DNA of 63,394 nt from Terriglobia bacterium (GTDB lineage Bacteria > Acidobacteriota > Terriglobia > Bryobacterales > Bryobacteraceae), in assembly GCA_020073145.1 (NCBI GenBank), contig JAIQFS010000023.1, forward strand, positions 1 through 63,394. Direction: 5' to 3'. This document shows positions 54,561-62,445 of this stretch, one piece after another. Each line of letters begins with the position of its first letter. Position 1 is the first letter of the stretch. The position numbers and the translations under genes are program-made. The notes below the pieces were generated by a model that was not told the DNA's origin, did no database searches, and saw only the letters and a list, made by a program, of their open reading frames with translations.

Positions 54561-55574
54561 ATGTCGGCCAAGCCCCGTCTCGGCATCGTCGGATTTACCG
54601 GCTACAGCGGCGCGGAACTGGTGCGGATCTTGTCCCGCCATCCCGCCGTCGAGCCCGTCCTCCTGGAGCACCGGGAGGACCGCGCGTCGAGGGCCGCCAT
54701 CCGCCACCGCAAACCGCTGGCGCAGTATTCGTGCACGCCCGAGGCCGTGCGCGCCGAAGGAATCGCGCTCGTTTTCCTCGCCACGCCGCCCGAAGTCTCC
54801 ATGGAGTTGGCGCCGGCCATGCTCGGCGCGGGAGCGCGCGTGATCGATCTCAGCGGAGCCTTCCGCCTGCGCACTCCCGAGAATTACACGGCCTGGTACA
54901 AGGTGGCGCACACCCAGCCCGCGTTGCTGGCCGAAGCGGCTTACGGGTTGCCCGAGTTTTGCCGCGACCGCATTCCGCAGGCCCGCCTGGTTGCCAATCC
55001 GGGTTGCTACCCCACTGCCGCCAACCTTGCCCTCCGGCCCCTGCTGGAAGCCGGCGTGGTCGACCGCGCGGCCGGCATCGTCTGCGATGCCAAATCCGGC
55101 GTCAGCGGCGCGGGCAACAAGCCCACGCCCAAAACCAGTTTTTGCGAGGTCACCGAGAATTTCTCGGCCTACTCCATCCTCAAGCACCGCCATGTGCCGG
55201 AAGTGCTGCAGATTTGCAGCCTCGAGGAGCGCGAATTCAGCTTCACCGCGCAGCTGCTGCCGCTCGACCGCGGCATTCTCGAAACCATCTACTTTCGTGC
55301 CCCCGGCGTCCCCAGCGCCGGGGATCTCTTGCGCATTTACGAAAAGCGCTACGCCGCCGAGCCCTTCATTCGTCTCTTCAACCCCGGGCATGTGCCCGAC
55401 CTGCGGGGCGTGGCTCGCACCAACTTCTGCGATCTCGGAGTCACGCTCGATGCCTCCACCGGCCGTGCCGTGGTGGTGAGCGCCATCGACAACCTGGTCA
55501 AGGGTGCCGCCGGCCAGGCCGTGCAGAACATGAACCTGATGCTCGGACTCCCGGAAACCGAGGGCCTGCTGTGA
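54561..55574 (+). CDS. argC: N-acetyl-gamma-glutamyl-phosphate reductase
   Basis: The 337-aa NADPH-dependent dehydrogenase of arginine biosynthesis has the GIVGFTGYSGAELVRIL dinucleotide loop, the catalytic Cys in VANPGCYPTAANLAL, and DAKSGVSGAGNKPTPKTSF. It reduces acetylglutamyl phosphate to the semialdehyde. It overlaps argB by 4 nt (GTGA) and opens a three-gene operon behind the inverted repeat. Confidence 0.97.
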   Translation: MSAKPRLGIVGFTGYSGAELVRILSRHPAVEPVLLEHREDRASRAAIRHRKPLAQYSCTPEAVRAEGIALVFLATPPEVSMELAPAMLGAGARVIDLSGAFRLRTPENYTAWYKVAHTQPALLAEAAYGLPEFCRDRIPQARLVANPGCYPTAANLALRPLLEAGVVDRAAGIVCDAKSGVSGAGNKPTPKTSFCEVTENFSAYSILKHRHVPEVLQICSLEEREFSFTAQLLPLDRGILETIYFRAPGVPSAGDLLRIYEKRYAAEPFIRLFNPGHVPDLRGVARTNFCDLGVTLDASTGRAVVVSAIDNLVKGAAGQAVQNMNLMLGLPETEGLL

Positions 55575-56371
55575 ACGATTCTGCCAAGGTGCTGGTCAAG
55601 CTCGGCGGCTCGTTGTTGGATGCGCCGGAATCGCGCGACCGCCTGGCTGCGCAGATCGCCGCGGCCCGTTCCCGCGGGATCGCCTTGGTGGTGGTTCACG
55701 GCGGCGGCAAGCAGATGACCCGCTATCTGGCCGAGCGCGGCATCGAGAGCCGGTTCGTCAACGGCCTGCGCGTCACTACGCCCGAAACCGTCGATGCCGT
55801 GCTCAAGGTCTTCGCCGGCAGCGTCAATCACGAATTGGTGGCCAGCGTGAATCGCGCCGGCGCGCGCGCCGTGGGACTCTCCGGCATCGACGCGTTCCTG
55901 GCCGAAGCCGAGCCCATGGATCCGGCTTTGGGCGCCGTCGGCCGCGTCACCCAATCCGATCCCGCTCTGCTCCATCTGCTCACCGCGCACCAATATGTGC
56001 CGGTGGTGGCGTGCGTTGCCGGCGACCGCCAAGGCCAGGTCTACAACGTCAACGCCGACCAGATGGCTGTCGCCTGTGCCGCCGCCTTTGGCGCGTGCCA
56101 GTTGATTTTCCTGACGGATGTCGAAGGCGTGCTCGATCAATCCCGCCAGGTGCAGACCGTTTTGACCGCCGCCCAGAGTGAGCGGCTCATCGCCGATGGC
56201 GTGGCCACCGGCGGCATGCTCGCCAAGCTGAATGCGGCACTGGCGGCGTTGCGCGCCGGAGTCGAGCAGGTGCGGATCGCGCCGGGCGCCGCCCACAGTG
56301 TCCTGGAACGCATCCTGGCGGGCGAGGCCGTCGGCACTCGCATGGTGCTCGGCGAAGGGAGGGCTGCATGA
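55571..56371 (+). CDS. argB: Acetylglutamate kinase
   Basis: The 266-aa amino-acid kinase begins with a GTG inside the argC stop and shows VLVKLGGSLLD, VVVHGGGKQMTRYLAERG, and the nucleotide-site VYNVNADQMAVACA ... LIFLTDVEGVLD ... GVATGGMLAKLNAALAAL pattern. It phosphorylates N-acetylglutamate. The N-terminal arginine-sensing helix of feedback-inhibited kinases is absent, as in short forms, so control may rest on the operator and the next gene. Confidence 0.95.
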   Translation: MNDSAKVLVKLGGSLLDAPESRDRLAAQIAAARSRGIALVVVHGGGKQMTRYLAERGIESRFVNGLRVTTPETVDAVLKVFAGSVNHELVASVNRAGARAVGLSGIDAFLAEAEPMDPALGAVGRVTQSDPALLHLLTAHQYVPVVACVAGDRQGQVYNVNADQMAVACAAAFGACQLIFLTDVEGVLDQSRQVQTVLTAAQSERLIADGVATGGMLAKLNAALAALRAGVEQVRIAPGAAHSVLERILAGEAVGTRMVLGEGRAA

Positions 56372-56979
56372 TCAGCGGCGTGAAGACGGATGCCTTTGTG
56401 GAACGCCCGGCGGCTGCCGCTGGCTTGACGGTGCGCAAAGCCGGCATGACCGACATCCCCGCCATCCTCGAGTTGATCAACGGTTACGCGGCCCGGGGAA
56501 TCATGCTGCCGCGCACCGAATTCGAAATGTCGGAAGCCATCCGCGATTTCACCGTGGTCACTCGGGGCTCCGAATGGCTCGGTTGCGGCGCTCTCCACTT
56601 CTATAGCCCCACGGTCGGCGAGATCCGCTCGCTGGCGGTGGCCGAACAAGCCAAAACCCAGGGCGCGGGCCGAAAGCTGGTCGAGGCCTTGGTCGCCGAA
56701 GCCCAGGACTATGGATTGGATGCCGTCTTTGCTTTTACTTACGTTGTTGATTTCTTCAGCAGGATCGACTTTCATGAGATCGAACGCGGCCTTCTGCCAC
56801 TAAAGGCCTGGAAGGACTGTCTGCGCTGTCCCAAGTTTCAGGCCTGCGACGAAATTGCCGTCATCCGGATTCTCCGGCCCGACCGGTGGGCCGAGCCTCA
56901 GCCGGAAAAATGGGTTCGTTCCGCAACTCCCTCTGAGTCCGACCAGTTCATCCAGCTCCCCACGCCCCGTCCCGTGTAG
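56368..56979 (+). CDS. GNAT-family N-acetylglutamate synthase (short ArgA-like)
   Basis: The 203-aa acetyltransferase overlaps argB by 4 nt (ATGA). Its GNAT fold shows VRKAGMTDIPAILELINGYA, MLPRTEFEMSEAIRDF (a wording seen in stand-alone N-acetylglutamate synthases), EIRSLAVAEQAKTQGAGRKLVEAL (acetyl-CoA loop) and a C-terminal region with Cys-rich CLRCPKFQAC. Context in the arginine operon makes acetyl-CoA:glutamate acetylation its likely job. The CxxC...C cluster is unusual and could bind zinc. Confidence 0.87.
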   Translation: MISGVKTDAFVERPAAAAGLTVRKAGMTDIPAILELINGYAARGIMLPRTEFEMSEAIRDFTVVTRGSEWLGCGALHFYSPTVGEIRSLAVAEQAKTQGAGRKLVEALVAEAQDYGLDAVFAFTYVVDFFSRIDFHEIERGLLPLKAWKDCLRCPKFQACDEIAVIRILRPDRWAEPQPEKWVRSATPSESDQFIQLPTPRPV

Positions 56980-56980
56980 A

Positions 56981-57004
56981 GAATCCCCTCAAAAGGGGGG
57001 ATTC
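56981..57004 (+). terminator. Hairpin after the arginine operon
   Basis: GAATCCCC (56981-56988) pairs with GGGGATTC (56997-57004) around an 8-nt loop. It lies 2 nt after the stop of the acetyltransferase gene. The lack of a U tract makes it a weak or Rho-dependent terminator candidate. Confidence 0.45.
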
Positions 57005-57061
57005 CCTACACCCCTCAAAAGACCGAAGAGAATCACAACAAGCCTGTTCAAAAAAGGACAC

Positions 57062-57129
57062 GGATGTACGAAAATAGGATGTACACTGAGGTTGAGGATA
57101 ATCAAATCCTAAAGGATGATTCAGATCCT
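57062..57129 (+). promoter_or_regulatory. Cluster of GGATGTAC and AGGAT/ATCCT repeats before the molybdopterin-binding gene
   Basis: GGATGTAC occurs twice (57062-57069, 57077-57084). Two inverted repeats AGGAT-N6-ATCCT (57095-57110) and AGGAT-N7-ATCCT (57113-57129) follow, 18 bp apart, just before the start at 57151. This looks like a multi-site operator or a pair of small hairpins in the leader. Confidence 0.5.
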
Positions 57130-57150
57130 ACAACTTCTTGTGAGGTTCCC

Positions 57151-58122
57151 ATGAGAGCGCAAACGGTTGACGTGAAATCCTCAACTGGCAGGATCCTATG
57201 TTGCACGGTTTTCCGGCCAGGGGGAAAGAAGCTGCTGGCCAAAGGCCATGTCATCAGCGACGAAGACATCCGTGTCCTGGAGTCCGAAGGCTTGGAGTCC
57301 ATTTGGGTCACCGAGTTGGAAGAAGGCGAAATCGGCGAGGATGATGCTGTCTGCGCCGTTGCCAGCGAGATGGGTTGCGGCAGTTTCGAAATCCGCCTGG
57401 CGGCCGGCGGCCGCGCCAACCTGCTGGCCACCGAAAACTGCTGCGTGCTGGTGGATGACGAACTGCTCAAGCAGATCAACTGCACCTCGAGCGTCGTGAT
57501 CGCCACTTCCCTGAACTTTGCCTATGCCGTGACCGGCCAGCGTATCGCCACCGTCAAGAGTGCGCCCTTCGCCGTCGCCAAAGACCAGTTGGAAGCCGTC
57601 ATCGGCATTCTGAAGGAGCGGGGCCCGATCCTCCAGGCGCGGCCCGTGCGGACGCCCAGTATCGGAGTGCTCTACACCGATCCGCTCAGCGGCGAGCGCG
57701 CCCGCCAGTTGTTCGAGAACATCATGCGCCAGCGTCTCGAGCGTTTCGGCGTGAATGCCAATTTCGCTATGGCCTGCACGGAGGATGAGCAATCGGTGGC
57801 CCGCTGCATGCAACACTTGTTGCGGTCTAAACCCTGCGTCATCCTCGTGGCCTCCACCACCGCCCCGGCCGGGCCCGAGGACATTATCGGTCAGGCCATG
57901 CTCAAGGTGGGCTCCCAGGTGGAGCGCTTCCTGGCCCCGGTGGAACCTGGCAACCTGTTGCTGATGGCCTACAAGGACGAGGTTCCGATCCTCTCCGCGC
58001 CAGGTTGCTTCCGGTCGGCCAAGCCGAACGTCGTCGATCTGATTCTGCCCCCGCTGCTGGCCCGGTACCATGTGACGGGCTGGGAAGTGGCCGGCTTAGG
58101 ACATGGGGGGCTGCTGGCGTAA
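57151..58122 (+). CDS. Molybdopterin-binding protein (MoaB/MoeA-like domain)
   Basis: The 323-aa cytoplasmic protein has an N-terminal part (RILCCTVFRPGGKKLLAKGHVISDEDI, like the front of MoeA-type proteins) and a MoCF-type core (residues ~170-300) with VEPGNLLLMAYKDEVPILSAPGCFRSAKPNVVDLILPPLL. This pattern is found in molybdopterin-binding proteins linked to xanthine dehydrogenase-type enzymes. It may insert molybdenum or modify the cofactor. ATG 57151 has GAGG at good spacing; ATG 57064 would place the repeated operator inside the gene. It could serve the sulfite dehydrogenase at 38.8 kb (inference). Confidence 0.8.
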   Translation: MRAQTVDVKSSTGRILCCTVFRPGGKKLLAKGHVISDEDIRVLESEGLESIWVTELEEGEIGEDDAVCAVASEMGCGSFEIRLAAGGRANLLATENCCVLVDDELLKQINCTSSVVIATSLNFAYAVTGQRIATVKSAPFAVAKDQLEAVIGILKERGPILQARPVRTPSIGVLYTDPLSGERARQLFENIMRQRLERFGVNANFAMACTEDEQSVARCMQHLLRSKPCVILVASTTAPAGPEDIIGQAMLKVGSQVERFLAPVEPGNLLLMAYKDEVPILSAPGCFRSAKPNVVDLILPPLLARYHVTGWEVAGLGHGGLLA

Positions 58123-58175
58123 CGGACTCCTCCACTCCTGTGATCATCTCCGAGCGGATCACAGGTGCTCCTCAC

Positions 58176-58206
58176 ACCGGGCGTCTTCGGACGCCCGGTT
58201 TTTTTT
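58176..58206 (+). terminator. Strong intrinsic terminator with UUCG tetraloop
   Basis: ACCGGGCGTC (58176-58185), loop TTCG, then GACGCCCGGT (58190-58199) and a T run to 58206. The C(UUCG)G loop makes it very stable. It closes the molybdopterin-binding gene. The run of T overlaps the stop codon of the convergent HAD gene. Confidence 0.93.
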
Positions 58207-58825
58207 AGGCCTGCCAGAGAATTCCCCGGGCCTTCATGTCCTGTTCCAGTTGCTCCGGCGATTCGAACTGGACCGCGTCGATCCCCTCCCGCTGCGCTGC
58301 CGCCACGAACTCTCCGATGTCGTCGGCATAAAAGCATTCCTCCGGCCGGCACCCCGCCCGCTCGATCGCCGCAAGATAGATCTCCGGTTCCGGCTTCATG
58401 GCGTGAACCTCGTAGGACAGCACCAGATCGTGGAAGTGTCGCAGGAGGGTGTAGTTCTCGCGGATGGTCTCGAAGTGGATCAAGTTCGTGTTGGAGAGCA
58501 GGAGCAGGCGGTAGCGGGCCGCCAGCGACTCCAACACGCGGTCGGGAATCAGTTGGCCCGTGAAGATCGAGCCCCACACCCGGCGGAACCCCTCGTAGTC
58601 CAGCTGCAGGTCCAGCGCCTCCGACAGACGCCGCACGAAGTCACGCGGCTCGATCAGTCCCTTTTCCAGGAGTTCCACCAGCCCCGTCGCCTTGATGCGG
58701 CGCCGGATCTCAGCCTCCGGATGCGGGCAGAATCGAGCGATCGCCTGGTAGCCGAGTTGAAAGTCAAAGGCGATGAGAACCTTGCCCATGTCGAAGATCA
58801 GGGTCTTGTGAGTGGTCTGGGCCAT
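58205..58825 (-). CDS. HAD-superfamily phosphatase (YihX-like)
   Basis: The 206-aa HAD hydrolase has motif I as FDMGKVL (Asp nucleophile; the second acidic position is Gly, as in YihX-type enzymes), motif II in LLLLSNTNLIHF, Lys motif III in AMKPEPEIY, and motif IV in CFYADDIGEFVAAAQ. YihX relatives dephosphorylate sugar phosphates such as glucose 1-phosphate. The exact substrate is unknown. ATG 58825 follows a GGAAGAAG site; longer in-frame starts give an unlikely leader. Confidence 0.87.
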   Translation of the reverse strand: MAQTTHKTLIFDMGKVLIAFDFQLGYQAIARFCPHPEAEIRRRIKATGLVELLEKGLIEPRDFVRRLSEALDLQLDYEGFRRVWGSIFTGQLIPDRVLESLAARYRLLLLSNTNLIHFETIRENYTLLRHFHDLVLSYEVHAMKPEPEIYLAAIERAGCRPEECFYADDIGEFVAAAQREGIDAVQFESPEQLEQDMKARGILWQA

Positions 58826-58956
58826 CCGCAGTCTTCTTCCTACCATAGCGCGGCGGCTTGACACCAGAGAACGGGGCTCAATATGATGCACAGAGAGCGC
58901 GGTCCTACGAATTTCGGGTTGGTGGCCGCGTTCTGGGCTGGGGAAAGGAGCTTCTG

Positions 58957-60162
58957 ATGGAAACAACGCGACGCAATTTTTTGGCGGCTGCCGGGGCCGT
59001 GGCTGCAGGACCGATCATTCTTGGCGGGGAGAAGAAGTCGGGCACCAAAAACCCCATCCTGGGCGAGGGCGATCACCAATACGAGTGCATTCATGACTGG
59101 GGCGAATTGCCGTCCCGCATCAAGTACGGCAACACCCATAGCGTGGCCGAAGATTCTCAAGGCCACATCTACATTCATCACACCGTCCACAAGACCAGTG
59201 AGAGCCCCGATGCCGTCGTCGTTTTCGATCATAAGGGAAAGTTTGTCCGCTCCTTCGGCGCCATGTTCCGCGGCGGTGCGCACGGCATGCACCTCACCAA
59301 GGAAGGGAAGACCGAATATCTCTACTTCTGCGATGAGAAGCACGGCATCATCACCAAGCGCACCATGAAGGGTGAGGAAGTCTGGACCATGGGCTATCCC
59401 CAGGACTCGCCCATCTACCAGAAAGGACCCGGTTCGACGGGCCCCGGCGGTGCGGCGGGCCTAAACTACCGGCCCACCAACTTTGCCATCGCGCCCAACA
59501 TGGATTTCTGGGTGGGCGACGGCTACGGCTCCTATTACATGTTCCACTACAGCCAGCAGGGACATTTTCCGAAGCTGCTGAACACCTTCGGTGGCCCGCC
59601 TCCGGGCCAAGGTCCCGCCGGCAGAGGCCGAGGCGGTCCGGGTGCAGGTCCCGGCGGCCCTCCGGCACAAGCGCAGGGTGGCGCTCCGGGCGCGGTTCCG
59701 GGCGGTGGCCGGCGTGGCGGTGGTCCCCCCCGCGGTCCCGTCAACGCGCCGATCGATTCCATGAACAATCCGCACGGCAACATGGTGGATCTGCGTGACC
59801 CCGCCAAGCCGATTCTGCTGGTCGCGGATCGAGGCAATCGCCGCATCGTCCGCTATACGCTGGATGACAAGCCCATCGATATTGTTGAAGGCACTGTGCA
59901 GCCCTGCCATTTCCATGAACGCAAGGGCTCGATTGTGATCCCCGACCTGTCCGGTCCGGTGACCCTGCTCGACAAGGACAATAAAGTAATCGTTCATATG
60001 GGCCAAGGTCCCAACAACCCGCCTCGGACCACCGAGGATCGCAGCAAGTTCATTCCCGGCCAGTTCGTCAATCCGCACGGTGCAATCTTTGACCATGAAG
60101 GCAATATTTTCGTGGCCGAGTGGGTCGAAATAGGCCGCGTGACCAAGCTGCGCAAGGTCTGA
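58957..60162 (+). CDS. Tat-exported NHL/6-bladed propeller protein with Gly/Pro-rich insert
   Basis: The 401-aa product has a twin-arginine signal (TTRRNFLAAAGAVAAG). It is a beta-propeller with NHL-like repeats: HSVAEDSQGHIYIHH, NFAIAPNMDFWVGDGYGSYYM, GNMVDLRDPAKPILLVADRGNRRIVRYT and PHGAIFDHEGNIFVAEW. Residues ~210-265 form a collagen-like run of Gly, Pro and Arg inserted between blades. Related proteins include peptidyl-alpha-hydroxyglycine lyase-like propellers, but no activity is certain. AAGGAG precedes the ATG. Confidence 0.85.
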   Translation: METTRRNFLAAAGAVAAGPIILGGEKKSGTKNPILGEGDHQYECIHDWGELPSRIKYGNTHSVAEDSQGHIYIHHTVHKTSESPDAVVVFDHKGKFVRSFGAMFRGGAHGMHLTKEGKTEYLYFCDEKHGIITKRTMKGEEVWTMGYPQDSPIYQKGPGSTGPGGAAGLNYRPTNFAIAPNMDFWVGDGYGSYYMFHYSQQGHFPKLLNTFGGPPPGQGPAGRGRGGPGAGPGGPPAQAQGGAPGAVPGGGRRGGGPPRGPVNAPIDSMNNPHGNMVDLRDPAKPILLVADRGNRRIVRYTLDDKPIDIVEGTVQPCHFHERKGSIVIPDLSGPVTLLDKDNKVIVHMGQGPNNPPRTTEDRSKFIPGQFVNPHGAIFDHEGNIFVAEWVEIGRVTKLRKV

Positions 60163-60271
60163 CCCTTGGCTACAGCCCTATAAGTCGAATTGGTGCTTTG
60201 GATTACAGGCGCTCATCCGGTAAGGACCCGGGTTATCCGGAGGGCCCCGCCGCACTAGCCGATTAACCATC

Positions 60272-60288
60272 AGTACTATCCTAGTACT
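60272..60288. repeat. Short inverted repeat upstream of a small membrane gene
   Basis: AGTACTA (60272-60278) and TAGTACT (60282-60288) are separated by 3 bp, with a nested CTAGTACTAG palindrome at 60281-60290. It may be an operator for the gene at 60340. It is not followed by a T tract. Confidence 0.4.
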
Positions 60289-60339
60289 AGTAGGACTTTT
60301 GCTGGCGGTCCACTCCCGGCAAGATGGAATCGGCGAACC

Positions 60340-60540
60340 ATGACCCGTCTGCTCGGTATCGGCGTTTTCGCGGCCGGCTTCCTGCTCATCTCGCCGGCCC
60401 TTCGCCGGGCCGTGACGGAGGGCGCCAGCAACAGCACCGCGTTGCTCCACCAATACAGCCCGTACTCCTACGCGGGATTAGTCCTGGTGGTGTGCGGTGG
60501 CTTCGGTCTGACGGTGCTTTCCGGATCGAGAGCCCGCTGA
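60340..60540 (+). CDS. Small membrane protein, 66 aa
   Basis: The product has two predicted transmembrane helices (residues ~4-20 and ~44-60) joined by a Ser/Asn-rich loop. No family is recognised. It is convergent with the MerR gene, its stop being 1 nt from that gene's end. Confidence 0.6.
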   Translation: MTRLLGIGVFAAGFLLISPALRRAVTEGASNSTALLHQYSPYSYAGLVLVVCGGFGLTVLSGSRAR

Positions 60541-60541
60541 A

Positions 60542-61045
60542 TCAGACCGCTCGAACTTTGCGGGCCAACCCAGCCGTCTCCGACCGGGCCGGCTTGCGTT
60601 CCGCGATGCTGCTCAGGCGTTTCACCTGGTCGGTCACCGAAACCAGGAACATGGGCTGCCGCGCATTCTTCAGCAGATCGATGATGCGGTCGGGCGTTTC
60701 TTCCAGGTAAATGGACTTTCCGTCGGTGAGCAAGTGCATCTCGGCCGTGGCGGACAACGCCTCGCTGAGGCGCTTGCCCATGTCTTTTTGCAGGAAGCGC
60801 AGCACGCGCCGGATCTTCTGCAGCGAGAACCCCTTGCGGCGCAGTTCCGCGATCACGGAGATCTCCACCACTTCTTCCGGCATGTAAATCCGCTTGTGCC
60901 CGTCCTGGCGCGGTGAAACGACGCTGCGCTCGTCCCACCACTGCAACTGGCGGAGGCTGACTCCGCAGATCCGCGCCACCTCGCTGCTGTTGTAGCCCTG
61001 TGTTTCCGAACTCGTGGGCGGACGGAGCTTCCTGGCTTTAAACAT
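60542..61045 (-). CDS. MerR-family transcriptional regulator
   Basis: The 167-aa product has an N-terminal MerR winged helix (residues ~17-85: YNSSEVARICGVSLRQLQWWDE, HKRIYMPEEVVEISVIAELRRKGFSLQKIRRVLRFL) and a C-terminal dimerisation and ligand part without the Cys sites of metal sensors. It could respond to a small molecule or stress. The first ~16 residues are basic and disordered. Its target is not visible; the gene is divergent from a short-protein gene at 61300. Confidence 0.88.
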   Translation of the reverse strand: MFKARKLRPPTSSETQGYNSSEVARICGVSLRQLQWWDERSVVSPRQDGHKRIYMPEEVVEISVIAELRRKGFSLQKIRRVLRFLQKDMGKRLSEALSATAEMHLLTDGKSIYLEETPDRIIDLLKNARQPMFLVSVTDQVKRLSSIAERKPARSETAGLARKVRAV

Positions 61046-61250
61046 TCTGCGACACTTCCGTTGTCAAATTCGCCTGCCATTCTGGATTGTACATGGGCCA
61101 CCGGTAGTGTCAATGGCTTATTCGGAACGCGGCGCGCCGGAGCCGAATGCGTCGCCGGGCCCTTGGCGCCGGTCGCCGAAACGCCCCTTTCATGGGCCTT
61201 TATGAAAATAACTATATATTTATCAATTACTTATAGGGCATTAGGAGTGC

Positions 61251-61259
61251 TGGTATAAT
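61251..61259 (+). promoter_or_regulatory. Extended -10 promoter of the 49-aa gene
   Basis: TGGTATAAT is a perfect extended -10 in an AT-rich segment (61205-61260). Predicted start of transcription is near 61266, giving a leader of about 34 nt. Confidence 0.6.
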
Positions 61260-61299
61260 GAAGCTGTAGCCCCTCCACTCTCGAATCAGGAAGGTGATT

Positions 61300-61449
61300 A
61301 TGACCAGACGCGAATTTTGGCCTCTTGATTTCGACCCCGAAGGCGAGATTTACGAGAACGTGGCCTGGGATCTCCCCGGTTATCGGCAGGCAGCCAAGGC
61401 GCGCCCTGCGCCTAACCGAAATCTCACCCAAAAGTCCCGGCGCGCGTAA
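61300..61449 (+). CDS. Small protein, 49 aa
   Basis: A short gene with a strong AGGAAGGTG ribosome binding site 6-7 nt before the ATG and a good promoter. The product begins MTRREFWPLDFDPEGEIYEN, is rich in aromatic and acidic residues at the front and in Arg/Lys at the end, and has no membrane helix. No family is recognised. The signals around it support real translation. Confidence 0.6.
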   Translation: MTRREFWPLDFDPEGEIYENVAWDLPGYRQAAKARPAPNRNLTQKSRRA

Positions 61450-61565
61450 ACCTTACATTCGCTAATGGCCTCGTTAGGCTGTCATGGCGGGCATTCTGCC
61501 CTGAAACCGCATACTTAGCTAAAACGGTTGCCGGATTGCATTGTCGGTGGCAGAGGGTTTTCAAC

Positions 61566-62369
61566 ATGAAAGCATTTCTCGCAACCGCTCTTGTCGCCAC
61601 CGCCGGCATGCTCGCCAGCGGTTGCGCAACGAAGAAGTATGTTCGCAACACGACGATGCCGATCCAGGCGAAGGTCGATCAGGTCGGTGAGCAAACCACA
61701 CGCAACGGCCAGTCGATCGAAGAGACACGCACGCAAGTAAAGCAGGTGGATGATCGGGCCCAGAGCGGCATCAGCGCGGCCCAGGAACGCGCCGCGACCG
61801 CCGATCAACATGCGCAAACCGCCGACCAGCATGCGGGTGAAGCCCGGACGCGCGCCGATCAGGCGGTGCAGGCTTCCGATCAGAACCGCCAGGGGTTGGA
61901 TGGCTTGCGGGCCGTGGTTGCCAACCTGGACGACTACAAGATGCAGAGCTCCGTGAGCGTGGCCTTCGGGTTTGACAAGCACTCTTTAACCCCCGAAGCC
62001 CGGCAGGATCTCGATAAACTAGCCGACGACCTGAAGGCCGACAAACGGTTCTTCATCGCCGTTGAGGGCTACACCGATAAGACCGGCTCCGAGCAGTATA
62101 ACGAGACCCTCAGCCGGCGGCGGGCCGACGCCGTCGTGGAGTATTTGGTGGGATCGCACGATGTGCCCATCTACCGCATCCACATGGTCGGGCTGGGCGA
62201 ACAGAAGCCGGTGGACGAAGGCCGGACTCGGGATGCCCGTGCGAAGAACCGGCGAGTAGAAGTGAAAATATTCACGGCCGATCAAGCCACCGCCTCGTTG
62301 GCTGGGTCCAACTCCGGCTCGACAACCTCCGGAGCTGCCGACCGGGTCGCCGCGCAGCCAAACCGGTGA
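61566..62369 (+). CDS. OmpA/Pal-family peptidoglycan-associated lipoprotein
   Basis: The 267-aa product has a lipobox signal (MLASGC). Next comes a long Gln/Ala/Arg-rich coiled coil with repeated DQHAQTADQHAGEARTRADQA-type units, then an OmpA-like peptidoglycan-binding domain (residues ~125-240) with SVAFGFDKHSLTPEA, VEGYTDKTGSEQYNETLSRRRADAV and GRTRDARAKNRRVEVKI. It anchors the outer membrane to peptidoglycan. The ATG at 61566 is fixed by the lipoprotein signal. Confidence 0.92.
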   Translation: MKAFLATALVATAGMLASGCATKKYVRNTTMPIQAKVDQVGEQTTRNGQSIEETRTQVKQVDDRAQSGISAAQERAATADQHAQTADQHAGEARTRADQAVQASDQNRQGLDGLRAVVANLDDYKMQSSVSVAFGFDKHSLTPEARQDLDKLADDLKADKRFFIAVEGYTDKTGSEQYNETLSRRRADAVVEYLVGSHDVPIYRIHMVGLGEQKPVDEGRTRDARAKNRRVEVKIFTADQATASLAGSNSGSTTSGAADRVAAQPNR

Positions 62370-62411
62370 CCGGTTTCGCGATGATCGCCGAGGATGATAT
62401 GTGGCGTACAG

Positions 62412-62445
62412 AGAAAGAGCCGCCTGCGGTCGGGCGGCTCTTTCT
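62412..62445. terminator. Bidirectional terminator between Pal and the membrane protein gene
   Basis: A 13-bp perfect stem (AGAAAGAGCCGCC, 62412-62424, with its complement at 62433-62445) and an 8-nt loop. The plus-strand side ends in TTTCTTT and the minus-strand side in TTTCTC, so it can stop both convergent genes. Confidence 0.85.
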
